Shown here: positions 7,403-14,882 of the stretch, one piece after another | How the letters are laid out: every line of letters begins with the position of its first letter | How positions within the stretch are numbered: the first letter of the stretch is position 1 | Position numbers and translations under genes: made by a program | The notes under the pieces: model-generated | What the model was told of the DNA's origin: nothing | Database searches by the model: none | Seen by the model: the letters and a program-made list of their open reading frames with translations, nothing else | Assembly (NCBI GenBank): GCA_016932215.1 | Contig: JAFGDH010000010.1 | Span: 1-55,598 of the forward strand | DNA length: 55,598 bases | From: Candidatus Aenigmatarchaeota archaeon | GTDB taxonomy: Archaea > Aenigmatarchaeota > Aenigmatarchaeia > QMZP01 > QMZT01 | Direction of reading: 5' to 3'

Positions 7403-9706
7403 TTACACCGTTATGCTGCCGGATGTTTCTGAGTTGCTCCCGGAATCGTAAGTCCAGCCGGTTTTAGTGATTATGTCAACCGTCAGCGTGAACGTCCCGG
7501 AAGGGTTGGTTGCCCAATTGGAGTAAATAGTTGCTTTGCCTTCGCTGTTTGTCCAGGCGGCATCCATGTCCTGGGTGAGACCTGACCATGTTCCTCTGAC
7601 GATAGCCTTGTTAACAGGTTCCCCCAAAGCGTTGACCACTTCCACGGTAGCGACCGCACGCCTTCTCTCGGAATTCGGCGGCCAGCTATACCAGTTCACC
7701 AAGGTGGTCATCCCTATGGATCTGATGTGCATGACGTTCGGTTCGCACATAGCACTATATTCACAGGTAAGTCCGCATGGATTATTTTCACATGTTCCTA
7801 AATTCCCATTAACTATGCATTGGTTAGGGACGCTTTGGTATGTTCCCATCTCGTTTTCAGCACAAGATCCCGCCCCGCAAGCATCTTCTTCGCATAAAGT
7901 GTAGTCACAAACATTGCCCGGGACACAAACAGGTGCTCCTGCCCCTGTGCATTCCATCACAGCGCATCCCTCGCATGGATCAGGACATCCGTTACAGTCC
8001 TTCCCGAATGTCTGGGGACATGCATCCTCGGAATCCGGGAAGCCGTCGTCATCATCGTCCTGGTCGCATGACTGATCGTAAACGCATTCCGGAACGCATT
8101 CTCCCTCGCAGATTCCCTGGATGCACGTCTGCTGCTGGACCGGAGGGTACGATCCGTATTCGTCCCCTTCGCATGGACCGACACCGCAACCGTCCTGCTG
8201 ATTGCAAACGATCTCCTGACACGCGTTCCCGCAGTTTCCGCAGTTGTTCTGGTCAGCCCATAGGTTTATCTCGCATCCGTTGTTCCAGTTGCCGTCACAG
8301 TCACCGAAGCCCGGGTTGCAGAGGAAGGAACACGATCCGTCCGTGCATGTTCCCCCCGCGTTAGCTGCTACGCACAATGAATTGTCATCAATACAAACGG
8401 GCATGATTCCCTCTCCCTGGCAATATGGAGACTGGCATCCGGAGCACGTCGGTTCTGGACAGCCGCTACACGATTCTGTTCCTCTTTCGTCAGGGCACAG
8501 ATCAACCGAATCTAAGGTTCCGTCCCCGTCGCTGTCCTTCACCGTGCTTTTGACGTAAAGGTAAGCTTTATACGCATTAACGATGCCCCATCCCCTTACA
8601 GTATGGTCGCAATACTGCGTACCTTTGACAGTATAACAAGATCCCTTGTAACATACCAGTCTTTCGCACGTATCTATCGGGTCGGCCGTCCTCTCTGTGG
8701 CTATCCTGATGTCCCTGATCGGGGCATTCGGGTTGAAATCCAGAAGCTGGGCGACAACGCCCGAAACGTGGGGCGTGGCCATGGATGTTCCCGAACCGTA
8801 AGCCAGTGAATTTCCTTTGTATGTGGAGATTATGTTCACTCCCGGAGCAACAATATCAAGCTCTGTACCCTTGCTCGACCACAACGGGACGTTCTTGTTG
8901 TCATCAATAGCTCCCACTGATATAGCCTTAGAGGCGCAGCCGGGTGCGTTCATTCCTGCATATCCATCGTTGCCAGCAGCCACGACTACTATAACGCCCT
9001 GGTCAACCGCGTTGTTCACAGCAGCGGATATCGGGACATAATCGCAAGTTCCGGTGAAAATTCCGCCACCCAGGCTCAGCGAAAGAACATCAGCCCCGTT
9101 CTGGACGCACCACTCTATGCCTTCGATCACGTCGTAGTCCCATCCGCTTCCGTCGGCATCAAGTACCTTCGCCGCCATAATGGAAGCCCCCGGAGCGACC
9201 CCTCCGTAGGTGGGATGCGTGGAAGCGATGATTCCCGCTACGTGGGTTCCGTGTCCGTGGTCGTCCGTCGCATCATTATCCTCGTTAACGAAGTCGTATT
9301 CAGCGACCACCGGATTTAGATAATCATGATCGTCATCGACTCCTGTGTCCAGCACGCATACCTTCACCCCTGTCCCGTCAAATCCCTTGTTCTGGACGTC
9401 GTCAGCGCTTATGAGCGGGACGGAAACGTCCAGAAGCATCTTCATCTCCATTGCCTGGAAGACCTCGATCCCCTGATCAGCCAAGGCGTTCGCTTCTTCT
9501 TCCGTCAGTTCTGTCACGGCGCCGTCGATTATGTCCAAATTCCTTTTCGGCGTTCCATATTTGCGGATGGCTTCCTCGTCAATAATATTTTTGAACATCA
9601 CGATGTAATCCTTTTTCGTGGGAACCTGGGACTGGGCCGTATGCACGAATACAGTGGACACCAGAAATACAGTTATAATTACCGCTAACAGATGCCTGTT
9701 ATTCAT
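7403..9706 (-). CDS. Secreted subtilisin-like serine protease with Cys-rich tail
   Basis: A 767-residue exported S8-family protease. Residues 1-27 are a Sec-type signal peptide ending near AQS. A short I9-like propeptide follows (about 30-98). The catalytic triad is D120 (VLDTGVD), H152 (HGHGTHVAG) and S308 (GTSMATPHVSG), with oxyanion-hole N246 (AAGNDG). After the catalytic domain (about 100-390) come two thrombospondin type 3-like calcium loops, D-S-D-G-D-G-T near 395 and a run of aspartates near 555, separated and followed by about 250 cysteine-rich residues. The end (about 675-767) is an Ig-like beta domain. Probably cell-surface or extracellular. A TATA-like box at 9727-9737 fits a leaderless start at 9706. 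Confidence 0.95.
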   Translation of the reverse strand: MNNRHLLAVIITVFLVSTVFVHTAQSQVPTKKDYIVMFKNIIDEEAIRKYGTPKRNLDIIDGAVTELTEEEANALADQGIEVFQAMEMKMLLDVSVPLISADDVQNKGFDGTGVKVCVLDTGVDDDHDYLNPVVAEYDFVNEDNDATDDHGHGTHVAGIIASTHPTYGGVAPGASIMAAKVLDADGSGWDYDVIEGIEWCVQNGADVLSLSLGGGIFTGTCDYVPISAAVNNAVDQGVIVVVAAGNDGYAGMNAPGCASKAISVGAIDDNKNVPLWSSKGTELDIVAPGVNIISTYKGNSLAYGSGTSMATPHVSGVVAQLLDFNPNAPIRDIRIATERTADPIDTCERLVCYKGSCYTVKGTQYCDHTVRGWGIVNAYKAYLYVKSTVKDSDGDGTLDSVDLCPDERGTESCSGCPEPTCSGCQSPYCQGEGIMPVCIDDNSLCVAANAGGTCTDGSCSFLCNPGFGDCDGNWNNGCEINLWADQNNCGNCGNACQEIVCNQQDGCGVGPCEGDEYGSYPPVQQQTCIQGICEGECVPECVYDQSCDQDDDDDGFPDSEDACPQTFGKDCNGCPDPCEGCAVMECTGAGAPVCVPGNVCDYTLCEEDACGAGSCAENEMGTYQSVPNQCIVNGNLGTCENNPCGLTCEYSAMCEPNVMHIRSIGMTTLVNWYSWPPNSERRRAVATVEVVNALGEPVNKAIVRGTWSGLTQDMDAAWTNSEGKATIYSNWATNPSGTFTLTVDIITKTGWTYDSGSNSETSGSITV

Positions 9707-9726
9707 ATTAACTAAGTTAATACTAA

Positions 9727-9737
9727 GTTTAAAAAAA
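9727..9737 (-). promoter_or_regulatory. TATA-like box of the subtilase gene
   Basis: The minus-strand A/T run is centred about 26 bases upstream of the ATG at 9706, with no Shine-Dalgarno site between, indicating a leaderless transcript separate from the upstream translation-factor-like gene. Confidence 0.5.
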
Positions 9738-9744
9738 GGTATTG

Positions 9745-10716
9745 TTACACGGAAGGGGAATTCATCATTTTTCCCTTTCCGACCAGATGCATCTTTTTAG
9801 CGTTCAGGTCGAAGAACAAGAAAACATCGTCTTCTTTGTATACGAAAGTCTGCTCGGTGCTTATCGTTATTGTCCCATCGGTTGTTTCTTCAATATTAAC
9901 CGGCATTGTCTGCATACCGACAAGCAAATGGAACGTCCCCTTTTCGATCTCCTGCGAATAGAATTTATTCTTCTCGAATTTCAATTTTAATTCTTTGCCG
10001 GTTTTATGGGTTTCAGGAACGCATAGCACCGAACCCCTCTTGAGTTCCTCGACGCTCGCTCCCTTTATCGCCACACCGACCCTTGAACCGACCGGAGCCT
10101 CGTCAAAATCCTTGTCGTGCATCTGTATGGAACGGACAACTATCTCTTTACCAGCTGGCAGGAGTGTCAGCTTGTCATGCTTCCTCAGGGTCCCGCTCTT
10201 TACAAAACCTAGCAACACTTCGCCGAGACCCTTGACGTTGAAAGAATGGTCGATAACGACCGATACAGGAGATTCATTGTTTCTGTTAGTTTCTATTTCC
10301 TCGAGCTTTTGGATGATCTCTCCTGGATCGTTTTCCACTATTGGGAATTCCTTCAGTATCGTGTTCCTGACCAGCCCCTCCACCGCGCCAGCGTCGGAAT
10401 ACGGGGGGTTTATGATGATACCCCTCGATACACCCAAAGAATCCAGCATCAGTATGGTTTCCCCGAGTCCGGGACTGACCTCCCTGAAAGACACTATGGC
10501 CGCGTCTATCGCTGACATTATCTGGGCCTTTGCCAAAAGCTTGTCTTCGACCGGCTGCATGAAAGTGAAAATGACGTCATCCGTTTTCCTGTTGAAAAAG
10601 GAGATATCGCTCACGGTACCCTTTTTTCCGAGTTCCTTCCCTATTCCATCGTCGTGGAAAATTCCAACGTTAAGGCTTTTCATAAGAACATTCCTCGCTG
10701 AGATTACATAGCCCAT
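9745..10716 (-). CDS. EF-Tu/SelB-like protein with degenerate G domain
   Basis: A 323-residue protein that resembles the translational GTPase family in its beta-barrel domain 2 (about 140-220: 'GLGEVLLGFV..G.L...D.L...P', then 'G.RVGVAIKG') and a following barrel. The N-terminal 130 residues occupy the place of the G domain, but I see no intact Walker A (a GIGKELGKKGT segment near residue 30 has Glu instead of Ser/Thr), no DxxG and no NKxD. It is therefore unlikely to hydrolyse GTP. Archaea are known to carry such SelB/EF1A-like paralogs of unclear role. ATG 10716 is preferred to the adjoining upstream TTG. Confidence 0.75.
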   Translation of the reverse strand: MGYVISARNVLMKSLNVGIFHDDGIGKELGKKGTVSDISFFNRKTDDVIFTFMQPVEDKLLAKAQIMSAIDAAIVSFREVSPGLGETILMLDSLGVSRGIIINPPYSDAGAVEGLVRNTILKEFPIVENDPGEIIQKLEEIETNRNNESPVSVVIDHSFNVKGLGEVLLGFVKSGTLRKHDKLTLLPAGKEIVVRSIQMHDKDFDEAPVGSRVGVAIKGASVEELKRGSVLCVPETHKTGKELKLKFEKNKFYSQEIEKGTFHLLVGMQTMPVNIEETTDGTITISTEQTFVYKEDDVFLFFDLNAKKMHLVGKGKMMNSPSV

Positions 10717-10761
10717 CAAGGCTTATAATATTTTAGGGCTGGCCCGCCCGAATAAATGTTT

Positions 10762-11241
10762 TCAATCACCAATAATTAGAAATATATTCTTGAAGAATAT
10801 TTCAGCGTTTCTTAGACTTTCTTCAGCGGGTATCTTATTTGCTTGCGGAAGCTTCTGATAAGTGAAGTGTCCTCTTTTCTTCTTTTCGGTTCTGAAAATT
10901 CCAAGAAGTTCATCTGCCCTTACCGATATAGTTTTGTAAATCTTCAGTAGTTCGACATCAATGATGCCTTTTGAGACACATCTTTCGAATTCTTCATAAG
11001 TCTTTCTATGTTCTTCGGGTGCTTCCGTTTTAATGCCTTCCTTCATTAGGAATGCCTTTGCAGAGTAAAAGACACAATAATAACAAGCATTAATAACATT
11101 ACTGTAAAACGTAGTTGCAGGTTTCAGTTCCAGTTCATCCTTCAGATCGGCATCATCAGAAATTCTGAATAAAGACTTTGCAAGGTTAAGTTCGTTCTCC
11201 GCTCTTTGAAGATAAAGCTTTTCTCTATCCATCGAACCCAT
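10762..11241 (-). CDS. HEPN domain protein (UPF0332-like), putative toxin of HEPN/MNT pair
   Basis: A 159-residue all-helical protein with the HEPN pattern: an N-terminal 'A..EL..AK.LF' helix, the Y-x-N-V-I-N-A-C-Y-Y-C-V-F-Y-S-A-K helix near 48-65, and a late RGHFTY segment (about 122-127). HEPN proteins of such pairs are usually RNases. ATG 11241 overlaps the upstream nucleotidyltransferase gene by 17 bases and has a GGAGG site at the right distance. The region is more AT-rich than the rest of the window (17 G+C in 60 at 11581-11640), suggesting acquisition. Whether it is toxic is inference from the family. Confidence 0.8.
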   Translation of the reverse strand: MGSMDREKLYLQRAENELNLAKSLFRISDDADLKDELELKPATTFYSNVINACYYCVFYSAKAFLMKEGIKTEAPEEHRKTYEEFERCVSKGIIDVELLKIYKTISVRADELLGIFRTEKKKRGHFTYQKLPQANKIPAEESLRNAEIFFKNIFLIIGD

Positions 11242-11872
11242 GCTTGTTTGCCTCCTTCACAAGTTCATAAAATATCCCACCATTGAATGCTAATATGTGA
11301 TTCTTGTATATCTGCTTCCCAAGATTCTCTTCATCGTTTAGAAGCATTTCCACAAATTCTTCGAATGTTATTATATGGTCATGGATTGTAATACGAGATT
11401 TAATTTTTACATCATTAATGTATGGTTTTAATTTCTTAGAATTGTTAATAGATTCAACAAGAACACAAATATCAATGTCAGAGTCTTTTTTTTCCTTTCC
11501 TTCGGCATAACTTCCAAAGACTACAAGACAGTAGTTTTTCATGGGTATTTTTTCAATAAAATTTGACATTATTTCATTTTTTTTCATTTTCTGAAGCTTA
11601 AGTGATTCTAAAAAAATGAAATGATTCACAAGCGATGGATTTTTCATTGCGGCTTTGTATAAATTCATATTTCCTTTGGACCTTTTTACAAGAAGACCAT
11701 TATTTTCAAATTTAGAGAGTGTATTAAAGACCCACGGTTTTGACTTCTTTCCAGAAAGCATCATAATTTCAGAAATCCCGAATTCGTAGAATGGTTTATA
11801 TTTGAAATTGGATAATATTTCGAATTCTTCAGTAGACGGAATTTTAAATGAAATTTTATTTTTATTCGCCAT
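11225..11872 (-). CDS. HTH-nucleotidyltransferase (MNT), partner of HEPN protein
   Basis: A 215-residue protein. Residues about 20-90 look like a winged helix-turn-helix; residues about 110-200 form a minimal nucleotidyltransferase with the pattern GS-x10-D-x-D (VVFGSYAEG...DSDIDI). MNT proteins in such pairs act as antitoxins, in studied cases by AMPylating the HEPN partner; the HTH may autoregulate (inference). It overlaps the HEPN gene by 17 bases, the same overlap length as the raw reading frames of the second pair at 48685-49510. AT-rich composition. The tRNA-Gln gene lies 55 bases upstream. Confidence 0.8.
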   Translation of the reverse strand: MANKNKISFKIPSTEEFEILSNFKYKPFYEFGISEIMMLSGKKSKPWVFNTLSKFENNGLLVKRSKGNMNLYKAAMKNPSLVNHFIFLESLKLQKMKKNEIMSNFIEKIPMKNYCLVVFGSYAEGKEKKDSDIDICVLVESINNSKKLKPYINDVKIKSRITIHDHIITFEEFVEMLLNDEENLGKQIYKNHILAFNGGIFYELVKEANKHGFDG

Positions 11873-11926
11873 GAAAATATGTTATATTACTTATATAAAT
11901 AACTATCGTTACTTTTTAAAGTATAA

Positions 11927-11999
11927 TAGCCCCGCCAGGATTCGAACCTGGGTCACGAGGTCCAGAGCCTCGTATCCTTGGCCGCTAGACTACAGGGCT
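11927..11999 (-). tRNA. tRNA-Gln (anticodon CTG)
   Basis: The minus strand folds as a 73-nt tRNA. The acceptor stem pairs AGCCCTG (11999-11993) with CGGGGCT (11934-11928, one G-T pair), followed by discriminator A at 11927. The T-arm is CCAGG-TTCGAAT-CCTGG, the anticodon stem is CGAGG/CCTCG with loop CTCTGGA, and the D-arm region contains AGCGG. The anticodon CTG occupies 11963-11965 (minus strand), decoding CAG. The variable loop is four bases. CCA is not encoded and there is no intron. The 3' end faces the AT-rich HEPN/MNT pair. Confidence 0.95.
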
Positions 12000-12056
12000 A
12001 ATTCAACTAAAGAAGCACATGCCTTTCGTAAGTCACATATGCTTCAAACATTACTT

Positions 12057-12086
12057 GACGACTTGAACAGGTTAAATAAAGTCGTC
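12057..12086. promoter_or_regulatory. Inverted repeat upstream of the propeller array
   Basis: GACGACTT (12057-12064) and AAGTCGTC (12079-12086) form a perfect 8-bp inverted repeat with a 14-base spacer, 65-94 bases before the first propeller start and upstream of its TATA-like box. It could be a regulator-binding site or a hairpin. The spacing of arm centres (22 bp) is about two helical turns, which fits a dimeric DNA-binding protein (inference). Confidence 0.35.
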
Positions 12087-12122
12087 TTTCGATGTATTAT
12101 CTATATTTACACGTGTTTTAAG

Positions 12123-12134
12123 TTTTTAAAATTT
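12123..12134 (+). promoter_or_regulatory. TATA-like box of propeller gene 1
   Basis: The run TTTTTAAAATTT is centred about 23 bases before ATG 12151. No Shine-Dalgarno site lies between, so the first propeller mRNA is probably leaderless, unlike all downstream genes of the array, which have purine-rich Shine-Dalgarno sites. Confidence 0.5.
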
Positions 12135-12150
12135 ATTTCGAATCTTAAAT

Positions 12151-13557
12151 ATGGATTTCGGTTTTGGCGGCTTCGATTCCGGGTTCTCGGATTTCGACGT
12201 GGATGTCGAGGAATTCGAGGTGAAGAAGGTAGGAAAGCACGAGAGGATGTTCAAGTTCGGGTTCGGCGGGAGCATAGCCGGAGAGGCAACTATTTACGGT
12301 AACCTTTTGATTTTCACGGCAATGGACGGTTACGTCTATTGCATAGACAAAAGAACTTCTGAAACGTTATGGACGAGAAAGACAGGAGGGTCTATGCATT
12401 TCGCGCCTGTAGTCGAAAACGAAAGAATAATAGTAGGGTCATACGACGGTTACGTCTACTGCATGGACACGGAAGGGAAGGAATTGTGGAAGTTCAAAAC
12501 AGGCGGCGAAATAGCCGGTTCAGGGAACACGGACGGCTCATTGGTCTTCGTGGGTTCGAGGGACGGCCACATGTATGCGATCGGACTGGAAACCGGGGAA
12601 GAGAAATGGAGGTTCAAGTGCGGGGACATGGTCGTCTCATCGGTTACAATTGCCGGGGAACATGTTTTTTTCGGGTCATTCGACGGCAACTTCTACTGCG
12701 TGGTCAAGGGGACGGGGAAGGAAGTCTGGAGGTTCAGGACCGGGGCGGAGGTGGCATTCAGGTTCAACGCGCCTGTTTTGGGTAACAGAATTTATTTCCC
12801 TTCCTTCGACAACTATCTTTACTGCGTTGATTTGAAAACCGGAAAAGAGATATGGAGGTTCAGCACTGGAAAATACGGAAGCACCGGAGGACCTTCATTG
12901 TACGACGGAAGGATATATCACGGATCCAGGGACGGGATATTTTACGCGATTGACGCCATCACAGGGAAAGAGATATGGAAAACTTTGATTTCGGATCCCG
13001 AGAATCCGATAAGCACGAAACCTCTCGTTTTTGGCGACAGGATATATTTCGGGACGGACGACCAGAACGTATACTGCATGGATATCGAAGGGAACGTTAT
13101 TTGGAGATACCATACAGGACACCAGATCGGATGCCCCCCGGTGTACAGCGAAGGAAGGATATACATCGGATCATTCGACTGCAACATGTACGCGATAGAT
13201 GCGGAAACCGGGGAGGAGTTATGGAGATACGCTACCAGCATTTCCACCCCATCCTACGCTCCGTCACCGATGGAGGCCTTCAGGGTGGAAGTGAAAAAGG
13301 AGATGGAAGAGGAACCTTTGGAGGAGAAGTATTCCGACAGGTCGCATGAAGCGTCAATGGACAGCGAATATTCATTCAAGTCGGAATATACGACAAAGTC
13401 TGAATACCAGACCAAGTCGGATTACCAGGTAAATTTCGTGGTTTTTGATGATAATATGACGCAGCTATTGCCTGCTTTAACGGGAATGGAGGAGTTTTTA
13501 TGGATTTCGATTTCGGAGGGTTTGATTCAGGATTCGATAATTTCGAGGCTGAGATAG
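12151..13557 (+). CDS. Beta-propeller array protein 1
   Basis: 468 residues, first gene of the first sub-operon, probably leaderless. The N-terminal segment (1-30) is a textbook copy of the FG/acidic motif. Eight blades occupy about 30-375, the last with Asp-Cys in GSFDCNMY. A short Asp-Pro-rich insertion (SDPENP) sits between blades 6 and 7. The tail has the most regular hexapeptides of the array: SEYSFK, SEYTTK, SEYQTK, SDYQVN (about 410-433), with Glu favoured over Asp. The sequence after the hexads diverges from the VIFEE motif seen in the other copies. Its last 58 bases overlap gene 2. Confidence 0.93.
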   Translation: MDFGFGGFDSGFSDFDVDVEEFEVKKVGKHERMFKFGFGGSIAGEATIYGNLLIFTAMDGYVYCIDKRTSETLWTRKTGGSMHFAPVVENERIIVGSYDGYVYCMDTEGKELWKFKTGGEIAGSGNTDGSLVFVGSRDGHMYAIGLETGEEKWRFKCGDMVVSSVTIAGEHVFFGSFDGNFYCVVKGTGKEVWRFRTGAEVAFRFNAPVLGNRIYFPSFDNYLYCVDLKTGKEIWRFSTGKYGSTGGPSLYDGRIYHGSRDGIFYAIDAITGKEIWKTLISDPENPISTKPLVFGDRIYFGTDDQNVYCMDIEGNVIWRYHTGHQIGCPPVYSEGRIYIGSFDCNMYAIDAETGEELWRYATSISTPSYAPSPMEAFRVEVKKEMEEEPLEEKYSDRSHEASMDSEYSFKSEYTTKSEYQTKSDYQVNFVVFDDNMTQLLPALTGMEEFLWISISEGLIQDSIISRLR

Positions 13558-14882
13558 AGGATTTCCAGCTGGTGAAGATAAAGAAGATGGACCGCCATCT
13601 CAGGGGAGGGGAGGGCGGAAGCATTCTGGCCACCCCCATGCTGAACAACGGGATGGTATATTTCACCAGCGCGGATCATTATGTTTACGCGGTGGACGTC
13701 GAAACCGGAGAGGAAAAATGGAGATTCCGGACGGACGGCAAGATGTTCTGCACGCCTGCGGTTTACGGTAATCTCGTTATCGTGGGGGCATACGACAGGA
13801 ACGTGTATGCGATAAATGAAAACGGTGAAGAAGTGTGGAGGTTCCAGACGGGCGGGGAGATCGCTTCGTCGCCTTTCGTGAATGATGGTATGGTTTTCAT
13901 CGGGTCGAACGACGGATACATGTATTGTATAAATGCAGAAACAGGGGAAGAGAAATGGAGGTTCAGGACCGGTGACTGGATTGGATCAAGCCCGGCTGTA
14001 TGGAATGAAAGACTGTACTTCGGTTCATATGACGGTTACATATACTGCCTTTCCCTCGGAGGCAAAGAGTTCTGGAGGTTCAAGATGGGAGCGGAAATAT
14101 GGGCCCTTCACGAATCACCCAGTGTTTGGGAGGGCGTCGTCTACTTCGCATCGATGGACGGATACCTTTACGCCATTGACGCTTACACCGGTCGGGAGGT
14201 ATGGAAGGTTAAAACGGGAAAATACGGCAATGCCATACAGCCATTCGTAAATGACGAATTCGTTCTGCAGCCTTCAAGGGACGGCATCCTTTTCGCGTTC
14301 GGAAGGGACGGGAAGGAGAAGTGGAGGTTCGATCTCGGGAACCTTCCGGCAGGGACGGTCGTTCACGGGGACAGGATATACCTGGGAAACGAGAGCGGAT
14401 ACTTCAGGTGCCTTAATCTGGAAGGGAAGGAGATATGGGGCTTCCAGACCGGAAACAAGATATTCGGAGGGCCTTTGTTCTACAAAGACATGATAATATT
14501 CGGCTCTTACGACTGCCATCTTTATTCCGTCAGTTTGTCGGGGGAAGAGAAATGGAGGTTCACGACTTCCAATCAGCAGCCAATCGAACTGCCGCCAGCG
14601 CATGATGCCTTCAGGCTGGAAGTCAAGAAGGAGCAAACCATAGACGAAACTTTTGAGGAAGACAAATACAAATCAAAGAAGGAGGCATCGGCTTCCTTGT
14701 CAGATTACAAAATAGAGAGTGAATACGCCTCAACATCCGATTACAAGGCAAAAAGTGATTATGACGTAAGCGTGGTCGTGTTTGAAGAGTTATTCGAGGG
14801 CGAAAGTTTATGGACATCTCATTCGGAGGTATTGATTCAGGCTTCGAAAACTTCGACGCTGAACTCGAGGATTTCGAGGTAA
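13500..14882 (+). CDS. Beta-propeller array protein 2
   Basis: 460 residues. The start at 13500 lies inside gene 1, 7 bases after GGAGG (13488-13492), and begins MDFDFGGFDSGF. Eight blades; blade 5 reads ASMDGYLY and is followed by the shared TGKYGN connector. Blade 8 carries GSYDCHLY. Tail hexads are SDYKIE, SEYAST, SDYKAK, SDYDVS. Phe/Trp-rich strands are otherwise conventional. The last 73 bases, the longest overlap of the array, double as the start of gene 3. Confidence 0.93.
   Translation: MDFDFGGFDSGFDNFEAEIEDFQLVKIKKMDRHLRGGEGGSILATPMLNNGMVYFTSADHYVYAVDVETGEEKWRFRTDGKMFCTPAVYGNLVIVGAYDRNVYAINENGEEVWRFQTGGEIASSPFVNDGMVFIGSNDGYMYCINAETGEEKWRFRTGDWIGSSPAVWNERLYFGSYDGYIYCLSLGGKEFWRFKMGAEIWALHESPSVWEGVVYFASMDGYLYAIDAYTGREVWKVKTGKYGNAIQPFVNDEFVLQPSRDGILFAFGRDGKEKWRFDLGNLPAGTVVHGDRIYLGNESGYFRCLNLEGKEIWGFQTGNKIFGGPLFYKDMIIFGSYDCHLYSVSLSGEEKWRFTTSNQQPIELPPAHDAFRLEVKKEQTIDETFEEDKYKSKKEASASLSDYKIESEYASTSDYKAKSDYDVSVVVFEELFEGESLWTSHSEVLIQASKTSTLNSRISR

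Noticed and set aside
10735-10760. A partial copy of the tRNA-Gln 3' end as left attachment site of the AT-rich HEPN/MNT pair
   Set aside because: The G/C-rich stretch there does not match the tRNA 3' end over more than a few bases.
12369-12785. Alternative-frame proteins inside the propeller genes
   Set aside because: They arise from the repetitive blade codons in other frames; the blade frame is conserved in all eleven copies.
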